From Nocardioides nematodiphilus (GTDB lineage Bacteria > Actinomycetota > Actinomycetes > Propionibacteriales > Nocardioidaceae), in NCBI RefSeq assembly GCF_020216525.1, contig NZ_JAIWOY010000016.1, positions 1 to 34,190 of the forward strand: a stretch of DNA of 34,190 nt, written 5' to 3'. The notes under the pieces were generated by a model, which worked only from the letters and a program-made list of their open reading frames with translations, was not told the DNA's origin and searched no databases. Below, one piece after another: positions 6,563-14,082 of this stretch; within the stretch, counting starts at the first letter, position 1, and each line of letters starts with the position of its first letter. A program made the position numbers and the translations under genes.

Positions 6563-7034
6563 GTGGGGTCCTGGTACCCGGCCACGCTCGTGGCGCTCCG
6601 CCAGGAGACGTGGACCGCCAGGACGCTGCGCTTCGACGTGCCGGGCTGGCCGGGGCACCTGCCGGGCCAGCACGTGGACGTGCGACTGACGGCCGAGGAC
6701 GGGTACGTCGCGCGCCGCAGCTACTCGCTGTCGGCCCCGGCGGACGGCGAGACCATCTCGATGACCGTCCAGCTGGTCGAGGACGGCGAGGTGTCTCCGT
6801 ACCTGGTCGAGGAGATGGAGCTCGGGGACCAGCTCGAGGTGCTCGGGCCGGTCGGCGGCTGGTTCGTGTGGCCGCCGGGTCCAGCCGCCTCGCCCGATCG
6901 GCCCGGGCCGGTGCTGCTGATCGGCGGCGGCTGGTCCCACGCCGTTCGTGGAGCACGTGACGCAGATGTTGGTGGAGGCCGGTCACGACCCGGCGAACGT
7001 GCGGGCCGAGCGTTTCGGAGCAACCGGAGGATGA
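6563..7034 (+). pseudogene. FAD/NAD ferredoxin-reductase-type oxidoreductase with internal deletion
   Basis: The GTG start at 6563 lies just after the molybdoprotein stop. Residues 1-123 form the FAD-binding barrel (PGQHVDVRLTAEDGY, the RSYSLS flavin motif) and reach the start of the NAD domain (VLLIGGG). At about 6931 the sequence jumps, in another frame, to the family's C-terminal end: GPTPFVEHVTQMLVEAGHDP, then VRAERFGATGG and TGA at 7032-7034. Roughly 85 residues of the NAD-binding domain are missing, judged from the usual length of about 240 aa. The original end overlaps the next ATG by ATGA. The deletion joins the N-terminal part in frame to the DUF6510 gene, so a 247-aa fusion (6563-7306) could be translated. 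NAD(P)H oxidation is not expected. Confidence 0.82.
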
Positions 7035-7306
7035 CCGTGGACGACAACACCTACCTCGACGGCAACGCGCTCGCCGGTCCTCTCGGAGCCGTGTTCGCCG
7101 CCGACCTCACCGCGGCGACCGGCGTCTGTGCCGGATGCGGCCACGAGGAGGTGCTCGCCGCCGCTCCCGTGTACGGCGCGCCGATGGGTCTCGTCGCGCG
7201 CTGCAACGGGTGCGACATGGTCCTTCTCCGCTATGCCGACCTGCCGACGGGTCAGACCCTCGAGATGTCGGGGATCGCGGCGCTGCACCTTCCGAGCCGG
7301 GCCTAG
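7031..7306 (+). CDS. DUF6510 family zinc-ribbon protein
   Basis: 91 aa. ATG at 7031 follows CGGAGG directly and overlaps the ancestral stop of the flavin reductase (ATGA). Cys33-x2-Cys36 (CAGC) and Cys58-x2-Cys61 (CNGC) form a likely zinc ribbon. The N-terminus has the family signature LDGNALAGPLGAVFAADLT. Genes of this family commonly follow sulfite-oxidase-like and flavin reductase genes in actinomycetes, so it may help assemble or regulate that pair (inference from context). The gene itself is intact. Because of the upstream deletion it may now also be read as the tail of a fusion protein. Confidence 0.8.
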   Translation: MTVDDNTYLDGNALAGPLGAVFAADLTAATGVCAGCGHEEVLAAAPVYGAPMGLVARCNGCDMVLLRYADLPTGQTLEMSGIAALHLPSRA

Positions 7307-7394
7307 GCACCCTTGCTGGCTCACGCGATGGTGGAGGCATGAAGCGCGTGACGACCCTACGGGCGTGATTGCCTCGCCGCGTCATACTCGAGTC

Positions 7395-8216
7395 GTGGCG
7401 ACTGATCGAGCGAGGCGGCTGCTCGACGGCGGCTTCGTCGCCCTGACCGGCGCGGGCCTGAGCACCGACTCCGGCATCCCCGACTACCGCGGACCGGGAT
7501 CACGCAACCGCAACCCGATGACGATCGCCGAGTTTCTCTCCGGAGCGGCTCAGCAGCAGCGCTACTGGGCCCGCTCCCACGTCGGCTGGCAGCGGATGGG
7601 TCGCGCGCTGCCCAACGCTGGTCACCATGCGCTCGCCGCGCTGGAGGCGAGGGGCACCTGTCGGTTCGTCATCACCCAGAACGTCGACGGTCTGCACGAG
7701 GCCGCCGGCAATCGGCACGTCGTCGCGCTGCACGGCCGGGTCGCCGAGGTCGTCTGTCTGGCCTGCGGGGACATCACCGACCGGGCGCACATGCAGCGCA
7801 GGCTCGACGAGGCGAACCCGGGCTGGGTCGAAGCGCACGCCGACGCGGCCTCCCACCCGGACGGCGACGTCGACCTGGAGGAGACGGCCGGCTTCGTGGT
7901 GCCGTCGTGCGTGCGGTGCGGCGGCGTTCTCAAGCCGCATGTCGTCTTCTTCGGCGAGAACGCTGACCGCGACCACGTGCGGTGCTGCTTCGAGGCCGTC
8001 GAGCAGGCGCCGGCGCTCCTCGTCGTTGGTAGCTCGCTCACCGTGATGAGCGGCTTGCGCTTCGTGCGGGCCGCGGCTCGCCAGGGGACATCGATCGTCA
8101 TCGTCAACCGCGGTGTCACGCGTGGCGATGAGCTGGCCACGGTGAAGGTCGAGGAAGGCGCAAGCGAGTTCCTCACCGGGCTGCTCGCGGCCTCGGTCGT
8201 CGGAGCGGATCAGTGA
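7395..8216 (+). CDS. Sir2-family NAD-dependent deacylase (sirtuin), class II-like
   Basis: 273 aa. NAD-binding motifs are GAGLSTDSGIPDYRG (about 19-33) and TQNVDGLH (94-101). The catalytic base is His113 in ALHGR. Zinc ligands are Cys121/Cys124 and Cys172/Cys175, with an insertion between the pairs. The RYWARSHVGWQRM stretch and this spacing resemble class II (SIRT4-like) sirtuins. It removes acyl groups from lysines using NAD. GTG 7395 is chosen because a CATACT hexamer lies six bases upstream (leaderless) and homology starts at once. It is about 90 bp after the DUF6510 gene. An inverted repeat ATCAGT...ACTGAT at 8209-8231 overlaps its stop and could be a weak terminator. Confidence 0.88.
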   Translation: MATDRARRLLDGGFVALTGAGLSTDSGIPDYRGPGSRNRNPMTIAEFLSGAAQQQRYWARSHVGWQRMGRALPNAGHHALAALEARGTCRFVITQNVDGLHEAAGNRHVVALHGRVAEVVCLACGDITDRAHMQRRLDEANPGWVEAHADAASHPDGDVDLEETAGFVVPSCVRCGGVLKPHVVFFGENADRDHVRCCFEAVEQAPALLVVGSSLTVMSGLRFVRAAARQGTSIVIVNRGVTRGDELATVKVEEGASEFLTGLLAASVVGADQ

Positions 8217-8277
8217 TCCGAACGGACTGATGCCGCCGGCGGCCGGGGGAGTCGACGGCGCGAGGAGCGTCCTCGGC

Positions 8278-9624
8278 TCAGTCGACCGTAGCCCTGGCGG
8301 CGGATTCTGCGGCCTCGAAGACCGGCGCCTCCCAATCCGCGAGCACGACGTGATGGCGCACACGGGGGTGGCGCTGGTGGATGACGACCGTGCTGAGCTC
8401 CGGCTCCGCGTGCGGCGCGGTGACGGCGACGTGCACGACGCCGACGGGCAGGTTGCCGATCGCGTACGCGCCGTCGGGGTCGGTGGTGCCGCTCCAGATC
8501 CGGCCGCCCGGGCTGAGCACGGTGACGGTGGCGCCGGTGACCGGAAGCCCGCCGAGCGTGCGGATCGTGCCGGCGATGCCGGCCTGTCCGCCCTGGTCGG
8601 GTCCGTCGAGCGGCGCGGGCGTCGACGCCGCCTCCTGCTGGGCCAGGACCGCGAGACGGTGGTGGTGCGCAGTGCGGCGCTCGCCGAGCATCATCAGGGC
8701 GGCGCCGAGGACCGCCCAGCCGAACAGGATGAGGAGCGGGGTCAGGGAGCCGTGGTCGTGGAAGTAAGCGGTGGCGCGGCCCAGGCGGATCGCCTGCGAC
8801 AACGGCATCACCTCGCTCAGCCACCGGGGGATCGCGGGCAGCAGGTCGGTGGGCATGGTGCCGGTGGCGGACGGCAGGCCGAGCACGAGCACGAAGGTCG
8901 CGGTGACGGGCAGGAAGAACTGCTTCACGAACGGCGCGGCCCCGGTGGTCAGCCACGCGACCGCCTGGGTCAGCAGGAACCCGTACACCAGCAGCAGGGG
9001 CTCGCTCGGCAGGACGTCGAGGAGGGCCGCGGTGACATAGAGCGACAGCGAGGCCAGGGCGCCGATGATCGCGATCACCGTGCTCTTGCGCACCAGTGAC
9101 CACCCGGCGAGCTGGAGCAGCAGGATCGAGGTGACGAAGCCGGTGACCATGAGCGGCATCGCCCAGAACATCATCGCGTTGCCGGTGGCGTCGTCGGACC
9201 GTCGTGGGACGACATCGGTGACGGTGGGCGTGCCGGGCCATCCTTGCGCTGCGAGGATCGGCGGGAGCACCTTCGCCAGATAGGTGGCGCGGGTGTTGCT
9301 CGACCCGCTCGCCACCAGCAGCTCGGCGTCGGGCGCCCGATCGACGACGGCGGCGACGACGTCCTGGTGGACGATCGCGTCACGCGCGTCCAGCACGGAG
9401 GCGTACGTGGTGGTGACGAACCCCTCCGGGTAGAGCGCGTCGAGGCGCCCGGCGAGCGCATCGGCGTCCGCAGGTGAGGCGACCACGCCGAGGCGCATCT
9501 CGTGGGGCGCCGGCTGGGTGAACGATGCGAGCGCCAAGGCGCCGAGCACGGCGGCGAAGAAGACCGGGAACCAGAGCAGGGAGAGCCCGCGGGCGAGGCT
9601 GGGCTGGGGGCGGGCGTGCCGCAT
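8278..9624 (-). CDS. ABC-2/YhgE-like membrane protein with C-terminal carboxypeptidase-regulatory-like domain
   Basis: 448 aa. ATG at 9624 follows AGGAG. One transmembrane helix (about 14-36) is followed by an external loop of about 115 aa, then five more helices (about 152-172, 181-204, 207-229, 233-252, 293-314), the pattern of ABC-2 or YhgE/Pip permease proteins. Residues about 348-405 form a beta-sandwich repeat of the CarboxypepD_reg type (GIAGTIRTLGGLPVTGATV, then TDPDGAYAIGNLPVG). With six helices and an inside N-terminus, the C-terminal domain would be cytoplasmic, unusual for this domain. No ATPase gene lies nearby. It diverges from a MarR gene and shares its operator, so it is probably that regulator's target. 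Export of a toxic or envelope compound is a guess. Confidence 0.78.
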   Translation of the reverse strand: MRHARPQPSLARGLSLLWFPVFFAAVLGALALASFTQPAPHEMRLGVVASPADADALAGRLDALYPEGFVTTTYASVLDARDAIVHQDVVAAVVDRAPDAELLVASGSSNTRATYLAKVLPPILAAQGWPGTPTVTDVVPRRSDDATGNAMMFWAMPLMVTGFVTSILLLQLAGWSLVRKSTVIAIIGALASLSLYVTAALLDVLPSEPLLLVYGFLLTQAVAWLTTGAAPFVKQFFLPVTATFVLVLGLPSATGTMPTDLLPAIPRWLSEVMPLSQAIRLGRATAYFHDHGSLTPLLILFGWAVLGAALMMLGERRTAHHHRLAVLAQQEAASTPAPLDGPDQGGQAGIAGTIRTLGGLPVTGATVTVLSPGGRIWSGTTDPDGAYAIGNLPVGVVHVAVTAPHAEPELSTVVIHQRHPRVRHHVVLADWEAPVFEAAESAARATVD

Positions 9625-9637
9625 GACGACTCCTGAG

Positions 9638-9718
9638 TTGACGTGTCACATGAAGAACCGCGTCCAGCATCCTCCGGCTTGTTTGACGCGTCAACTCATC
9701 GGCGCGAGACTGGACCGC
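9638..9718. promoter_or_regulatory. MarR operators and divergent promoter
   Basis: A perfect 12-bp palindrome TTGACGCGTCAA (9683-9694) and a one-mismatch copy TTGACGTGTCAC (9638-9649) lie between the divergent genes, 45 bp apart. The first contains TTGACG as a -35, followed by 17 bp and GAGACT (9706-9711) seven bases before the MarR GTG at 9719, so the MarR transcript is probably leaderless. A protein bound there would block the promoter, and the second copy lies just ahead of the membrane gene's ribosome site. Confidence 0.65.
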
Positions 9719-10159
9719 GTGGGCAGCGGACGCGACGACGAGATCCTCGACCTGGCCGAGCGGGAGCTCTGGCGCGCGTTCCTGTCGTGGTCGCAGAGCG
9801 TCATCGCCCAGGTGGGCCGCGAGCTCGACGAGCACGCGGGACTCTCGATCCCGGACATGGAGGTCCTCGGCCGGCTCTGGGACAACGGCGGCAGCATCGA
9901 CCAGCAGGAGCTGCTGAGCGCATTGCGCTGGTCGCCGTCCCGGCTCTCGCACCATCTCGCCCGGATGGACGGTCGGGGCCTCGTACACCGCGAGACCGCA
10001 GGGTCCGGGCGACGCATGACGGTCTCCATCACCGAGGAGGGCGAGCGCCAGACCGAGGCGGCGTTCGGCCGCCTCGCCTCCTCGATCCGGCGCCACTTCC
10101 TCGACCCGATGACGCCGTCCGAGCGCGAGGCGCTCGGATCGGTCGCCAACCGCCGCTGA
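9719..10159 (+). CDS. MarR-family transcriptional regulator
   Basis: 146 aa. A winged helix spans about residues 45-110 (IDQQELLSALRWSPSRLSHH, then GRGLVHRETAGSGRRMTVSI), with the Asp/Arg wing pattern replaced by GSGRRM. The flanking helices form the usual dimer interface. GTG 9719 fits a leaderless promoter with -35 TTGACG and -10 GAGACT; longer frames upstream run through the operator. It diverges from the ABC-2-like membrane gene and most likely represses both. Ligand unknown. A short CTCAG-gtctg-CTGAG hairpin at 10169-10183 lies between this gene and the converging adhP-like gene. Confidence 0.85.
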   Translation: MGSGRDDEILDLAERELWRAFLSWSQSVIAQVGRELDEHAGLSIPDMEVLGRLWDNGGSIDQQELLSALRWSPSRLSHHLARMDGRGLVHRETAGSGRRMTVSITEEGERQTEAAFGRLASSIRRHFLDPMTPSEREALGSVANRR

Positions 10160-10201
10160 CGCCCCTTCCTCAGGTCTGCTGAGCGTCGGGCTGCACCCGG
10201 C

Positions 10202-11218
10202 CTAGAGCTCGAAGACGATCCGCGCGCTCGTGCGATGGTGAAGCACGTCGAAGATCGCGCTGTTGACCTCGTCGAGCTTGCGCTGCTCCGCGATGACGCG
10301 GGTGCGGCCGAGCTCGTGCAGACGGAACACCTCCGCGAGGTCCGCACGCGTCCCGACGATGGACCCGATCACCGAGATCCCCTTGATCACCGTGTCGAAG
10401 ATCGGCAGCGCCATCGGGCCGTCGCTGGTGGGCGGAAGGCCCACGCACACGAGCCGGCCGCCTCGGCGCAGCGAGGCGAAGGCCTGCTCGAACGCTCGCG
10501 CGGACGCTGCGAGCGCGATGACGACATCGGCGCCACCGAGCGCCGCGATGGCCTCGGCCGCATCCGTCCTGGCGGCGTCGACCGTGTGGTCCGCGCCCAG
10601 CTGCCGAGCCAGTGCGAGCTTCTCGTCGGTCACATCGACGGCGATCACCTCGGCGCCGACGAGTCGTGCGTACTGGACCGCGAGATGGCCCAGCCCGCCG
10701 ACACCGAACACCGCGACACGCTCGCCCGGCGTCACGTGGGCGACCTTGATCGCCTTGTACGTCGTCAGGCCGGCGCAGGTGAGGGGGGCGGCGTCGAGCG
10801 AGGTGACGCCATCGGGCACCGGTACGACGTAGTCGGCATCCGCGACCGCGTACTCGGCGAACGCGCCGTCGATGGAGTAGCCGCTGTTCTGCTGCTGCTC
10901 GCACAGGGTCTCCCAGCCGCTGATGCAGTGCGCGCAGTGCCCGCAGGCGTGCCCGAGCCAGGCGATGGCGACGCGGTCCCCGACCTTCCGGTGGGTCACG
11001 CCCTCGCCGACCTCGGTGATGACGCCGACGCCCTCGTGACCCGGTACGAACGGCGGTACCGGCCTGACCGGCCAGTCGCCGTTCGCGGCGTGGATGTCGG
11101 TGTGACACAGGCCGCTGGCCTCGATCTGGACGAGCACCCGACCCGCTGAGGGGCTCGGGATCGGCCGGTCCTCCATCGCCAACGGGGATCCGAGCTGGGT
11201 GACTACTGCTGCCTTCAT
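10202..11218 (-). CDS. adhP: Zinc-dependent alcohol dehydrogenase, AdhP-like
   Basis: 338 aa, ATG 11218 with AGGAG upstream. Catalytic-zinc residues are Cys38 in GLCHTDIH and His61 in PGHEGVG. Structural-zinc cysteines are 92, 95, 98 and 106 (CGHCAHCISGWETLC). The NAD loop GVGGLGHLAVQYAR is at about 173-186. This matches the AdhP/ADH1 branch that interconverts ethanol and acetaldehyde with NAD. It is the second zinc alcohol dehydrogenase in the window, and a DevR-like sequence (11356-11368) lies upstream, so fermentative NADH disposal under low oxygen is plausible (inference). It diverges from the glycosyltransferase gene. Confidence 0.9.
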   Translation of the reverse strand: MKAAVVTQLGSPLAMEDRPIPSPSAGRVLVQIEASGLCHTDIHAANGDWPVRPVPPFVPGHEGVGVITEVGEGVTHRKVGDRVAIAWLGHACGHCAHCISGWETLCEQQQNSGYSIDGAFAEYAVADADYVVPVPDGVTSLDAAPLTCAGLTTYKAIKVAHVTPGERVAVFGVGGLGHLAVQYARLVGAEVIAVDVTDEKLALARQLGADHTVDAARTDAAEAIAALGGADVVIALAASARAFEQAFASLRRGGRLVCVGLPPTSDGPMALPIFDTVIKGISVIGSIVGTRADLAEVFRLHELGRTRVIAEQRKLDEVNSAIFDVLHHRTSARIVFEL

Positions 11219-11355
11219 GGGTGTCTCTCCTGACGAGGCTCGCTGTGGTGGCGGCGCCGGGTGCCGGGCGCTCCTTCTGCCGTCTCATCAGTCCATCGCG
11301 GTGCGGCGCGGCCTCCGAGAGGAGGAGGTCCCCTGGCGCGAAGGTCCTTCGGCGA

Positions 11356-11368
11356 GGTCCTTGGTCAC
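11356..11368. promoter_or_regulatory. Weak DevR-like box between adhP and the glycosyltransferase gene
   Basis: GGTCCTTGGTCAC resembles the box GGCCATTGGTCCC seen ahead of the LuxR gene. A related GAAGGTCCTTCGG precedes it at about 11339-11351. It lies 138 bp upstream of adhP and 53 bp upstream of the glycosyltransferase start. The match is incomplete, so this is tentative. Confidence 0.3.
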
Positions 11369-11420
11369 CGATACCGCCAAGAGTCGGCGGAACGGGTGGT
11401 GGTGCGGCGACAGTTGAGCC

Positions 11421-12902
11421 ATGCGTCACCTCCGCGTCCTCCTCGCCTGGCTTCGCCGACCGCCCTATCCGCGGCTGGCCGGATTCCTGATCCTGGTCCC
11501 GGCGGTCGCTGCCGCCGTGGTGCTGTGGGTCCTGGTGGCGCGGGCCGTGCCTCGTTCATGGCACGGGGAGGGCGATGAGCTGCTCGGACCGTTGAACGTC
11601 GCCTACAGCCTGCAGGCGCCGTCGTGGCGCCTGGCCACGATCGCCGTCGCCGTCGGCGTCGCGCTGACCGGGTTGACGTTCTGGTCCGACGCCCGCCTCA
11701 CCCGGCGTGCCCGCCGGTCGGCGGACGTGGAGCACCTCCCGCTGTCGCCGCGGAACGTGATGGCGCGGACGCGGGGCCACTACGCCGGTGAGGTCACCGT
11801 GACGGTGGTCATACCCGCCCACGACGAGGAGCATCGCCTCACCGCGACCCTCACCGCGCTCGCTGGCCAGTCGCCGGCTCCACGTCGCGTCATCGTCGTC
11901 GCGGACAACTGTCGCGATCGGACAATCGACGTCGCGCTCTCAATGGGCGCCGAGGTGACGAGGACCGTTGACAACGTCGACAAGAAGGCGGGGGCTCTCA
12001 ACCAGGTTCTCCCCGCGCTGCTGACCGAACTCGGCGACAACGACCTCCTTCTGGTGCTCGACGCGGACACCGTGTTGGAGCCCGGATTCCTGCGCTCGAC
12101 GGTCGATCGGTTCACGGCCGACCGGGCGCTGATGGCGATGTGCGGGATCTTCTACGGTGAGGAGGGCGGAGGACTGCTGGGACAGTTCCAGCGCAGCGAG
12201 TACGAGCGCTACGCCCGCGATCTGCGTCGCCGCCGGGGCAAGGTGTATGTGCTGACGGGGACGTCCTCGGTGTTCCGTCCGCGAGCTCTCGAGATGGTCG
12301 CCGATCGTCGTGGCGTCACGCTGCCGGGCCTCCCCGGGGCGATCTACGACACCAGCGCCCTCACCGAGGACAACGAGCTCACGCTCGCGCTGAAGTCGCT
12401 CGGTGCGCTCATGGTCTCGCCGGCCGACTGTCGCGTGCAGACCGAGGTGATGCCGGACCTGAGGTCGCTGTGGCAACAGCGCATCCGATGGCATCGGGGA
12501 GCCATCGAGAACCTCGGCGCGTACGGCCTCTCGTTCGCGACGCTGCTCTATTGGATGCAGCAGCTGAGCATCACCTACGGCGCGCTCGCCTTGGGTTCCT
12601 ACCTCGGTCTGATGGCGTTCACGGCCCTCACCGCGCCGCACTGGGTCTGGTTCCCGTTCTGGGTCGGTGTCGGCGCTGTCTTCGCCGTCGAGCGGGTCGT
12701 CACGGTGTGGGGAGGCGGCTGGCGCGCGCGTCTCCTCGCGCTCGCACTCCTGCCGGAGCTGTTGTACGCGGCACTGCTGTCCGCGATCCAGCTCGCGGCG
12801 ATCGCCGAGATCGCGCTCGCCCGTGTCGCGGGCTGGGGGAGTGGTGTGGTGCAGCGACGATCGGGTCGGCGTCTTGGGCCTTGCGGGAAGGAGTGCTCGT
12901 GA
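11421..12902 (+). CDS. Processive family 2 glycosyltransferase, membrane-bound
   Basis: 493 aa. Two N-terminal helices (about 20-43, 70-88) precede a GT2 catalytic domain with PAHDEE (132-137), DAD (214-216), the acceptor-site TEDNEL (ED at 316-317) and QQRIRW (352-357, the Q-x-x-RW motif of processive synthases). Helices at about 370-410, 410-440 and 450-475 follow. This is the cellulose/chitin/hyaluronan/poly-GlcNAc synthase type, which polymerises a sugar on the inner membrane face and extrudes it. Product not predictable. No clear ribosome site precedes ATG 11421. The last codons overlap the next gene by GTGA, so the two are translated together. It may make an exopolysaccharide in response to stress. 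Confidence 0.85.
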   Translation: MRHLRVLLAWLRRPPYPRLAGFLILVPAVAAAVVLWVLVARAVPRSWHGEGDELLGPLNVAYSLQAPSWRLATIAVAVGVALTGLTFWSDARLTRRARRSADVEHLPLSPRNVMARTRGHYAGEVTVTVVIPAHDEEHRLTATLTALAGQSPAPRRVIVVADNCRDRTIDVALSMGAEVTRTVDNVDKKAGALNQVLPALLTELGDNDLLLVLDADTVLEPGFLRSTVDRFTADRALMAMCGIFYGEEGGGLLGQFQRSEYERYARDLRRRRGKVYVLTGTSSVFRPRALEMVADRRGVTLPGLPGAIYDTSALTEDNELTLALKSLGALMVSPADCRVQTEVMPDLRSLWQQRIRWHRGAIENLGAYGLSFATLLYWMQQLSITYGALALGSYLGLMAFTALTAPHWVWFPFWVGVGAVFAVERVVTVWGGGWRARLLALALLPELLYAALLSAIQLAAIAEIALARVAGWGSGVVQRRSGRRLGPCGKECS

Positions 12903-13141
12903 GGACATGGGTCGCGCTGCTGCCGGAAGCATGGCTGCACAGCCACACCTTCGTCATCGCCTCCACGTTCGTGGCCGTCAACACCTTGGTCTACCTCGCG
13001 CTCGCGGTGGTGAAGGTGATGCCGGTCGTGCTCCCGGCGCGATGGCTCCCGCACCACTACCACCGCGCTGAGTCCCGCGCCATCGACGCAGGAGTCGGCG
13101 ACGATCCGAGCGCATCCTCGCCCGAGATCACCCAGCTGTGA
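12899..13141 (+). CDS. Small membrane partner of the glycosyltransferase
   Basis: 80 aa. GTG 12899 overlaps the glycosyltransferase stop (GTGA), with AAGGAG at about 12888. One clear helix (about 19-45, HTFVIASTFVAVNTLVYLAL) is followed by a second hydrophobic stretch and a charged tail. No named family. Tight coupling suggests an accessory subunit of the synthase, as small membrane subunits exist in other polysaccharide synthases (for example IcaD with IcaA). That comparison is by context, not sequence. Its 3' end overlaps the converging stress-protein gene by 14 bases. Confidence 0.65.
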   Translation: MRTWVALLPEAWLHSHTFVIASTFVAVNTLVYLALAVVKVMPVVLPARWLPHHYHRAESRAIDAGVGDDPSASSPEITQL

Positions 13142-14021
13142 CCGTCGCGATAGCGGCCGGCAGCACCATCACGGGACACCGGCTGTGGTGAAGGAGCGAA
13201 CGACCGCTCGCGCCGAGGCGCCCGACGGGGAAGCCGTGCGCACGGCGGCCCAGGATCAGCAGGGCTGCATCAGCTGAGGCACGCGCCAGCATGCTCGCCG
13301 GGTGGCCGTGCACGACCCGAACCTCGACCTCCGTGCGATGCGCGGACCGCTCGAGCGCGTGGTCGACGACGTCTTGGAGGGCCTTGCGCGCCTGCGACTC
13401 CCAGTGCGGAGCCTCCGTGTGTGCGGCGATCGCGTCGTCGTAGCCTCCGAGGGCGTGCCAGGCGTGCAGCACCACGAGCCGCGCCGAGCGGTCAGCGGCG
13501 ACCTCCAGGGCGGCTGCGACCAGGGCGTCGGCCCTGTCGTAGTCCTTGATGCCGACGACGATCGCACCTTCGCTGTCCTGCGGCCACCCGCTGGGCACGA
13601 CCACGACCGGCGACGTCGCATGGGAGGCGACCGCTGTCACGACGGTGCCGGTGAAGACCCGATCCAGTGCGGTGCCAGGATCGTCGCCGAGCACCAGCAG
13701 GGATGCCTGTGCGGCGGCCTGGATGAGACCGGCGCGGCGGTCCCCGTCGAGCAGGAGGGCCTCGATCCGGTCGGCTGGCAACGTCTTCTGGGCCTCCTCG
13801 GTCGCGTCGCGCATGATCGGCTCCGTCATCGTGCGCGTCTCCAGGCGTTCCGTCATGAAGCCCGCCCCGTAGAAGCCGATGGGTGGGACGAAGTCGTTGT
13901 AGACATGGACGAGCCGCAGCCCGCAGTCCCGCCGCTGTGCCTCCCGCGCGGCCCACCGCGTCGCTGCCCTGTTGCCCTCGGATCCGTCGACTCCGACGGC
14001 GATCCACTCCTGATTGGTCAT
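13128..14021 (-). CDS. Universal stress protein, tandem UspA domains
   Basis: 297 aa with two Usp domains (about 5-145 and 155-290). ATG 14021 is chosen because the Usp fold starts at once (EWIAVGVDGSEGNRAA); AAGGG lies upstream. Domain ends carry nucleotide-binding loops (LLVLGDDPGTALDRVFTGTV and GRRAHGFPVGRLGASGRSLL), the second fitting the G-x2-G-x9-G-S/T type. Tandem Usps of this size are typical DosR-regulon members in mycobacteria. It lies 61 bp downstream of the ATPase gene on the same strand and is probably cotranscribed. The exact role of this protein is unknown; binding of ATP or small ligands is the usual property. Confidence 0.9.
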   Translation of the reverse strand: MTNQEWIAVGVDGSEGNRAATRWAAREAQRRDCGLRLVHVYNDFVPPIGFYGAGFMTERLETRTMTEPIMRDATEEAQKTLPADRIEALLLDGDRRAGLIQAAAQASLLVLGDDPGTALDRVFTGTVVTAVASHATSPVVVVPSGWPQDSEGAIVVGIKDYDRADALVAAALEVAADRSARLVVLHAWHALGGYDDAIAAHTEAPHWESQARKALQDVVDHALERSAHRTEVEVRVVHGHPASMLARASADAALLILGRRAHGFPVGRLGASGRSLLHHSRCPVMVLPAAIATVTAG

Positions 14022-14082
14022 CTGCACTGCCCTTCTGGAGGCGACGGCTCGATCGGCTCCTCCTGGAGCCGTATCGAGTCCA

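Noticed and set aside
6449..7306. A genuine evolved fusion of flavin reductase and DUF6510
   Set aside because: The original reductase C-terminus and its ATGA overlap with the DUF6510 start are still present in another frame, so the fusion is a by-product of the deletion.
7340..7369. Nine-codon ORF (MKRVTTLRA) ahead of the sirtuin
   Set aside because: Too short to support as a leader peptide; no attenuator structure seen.
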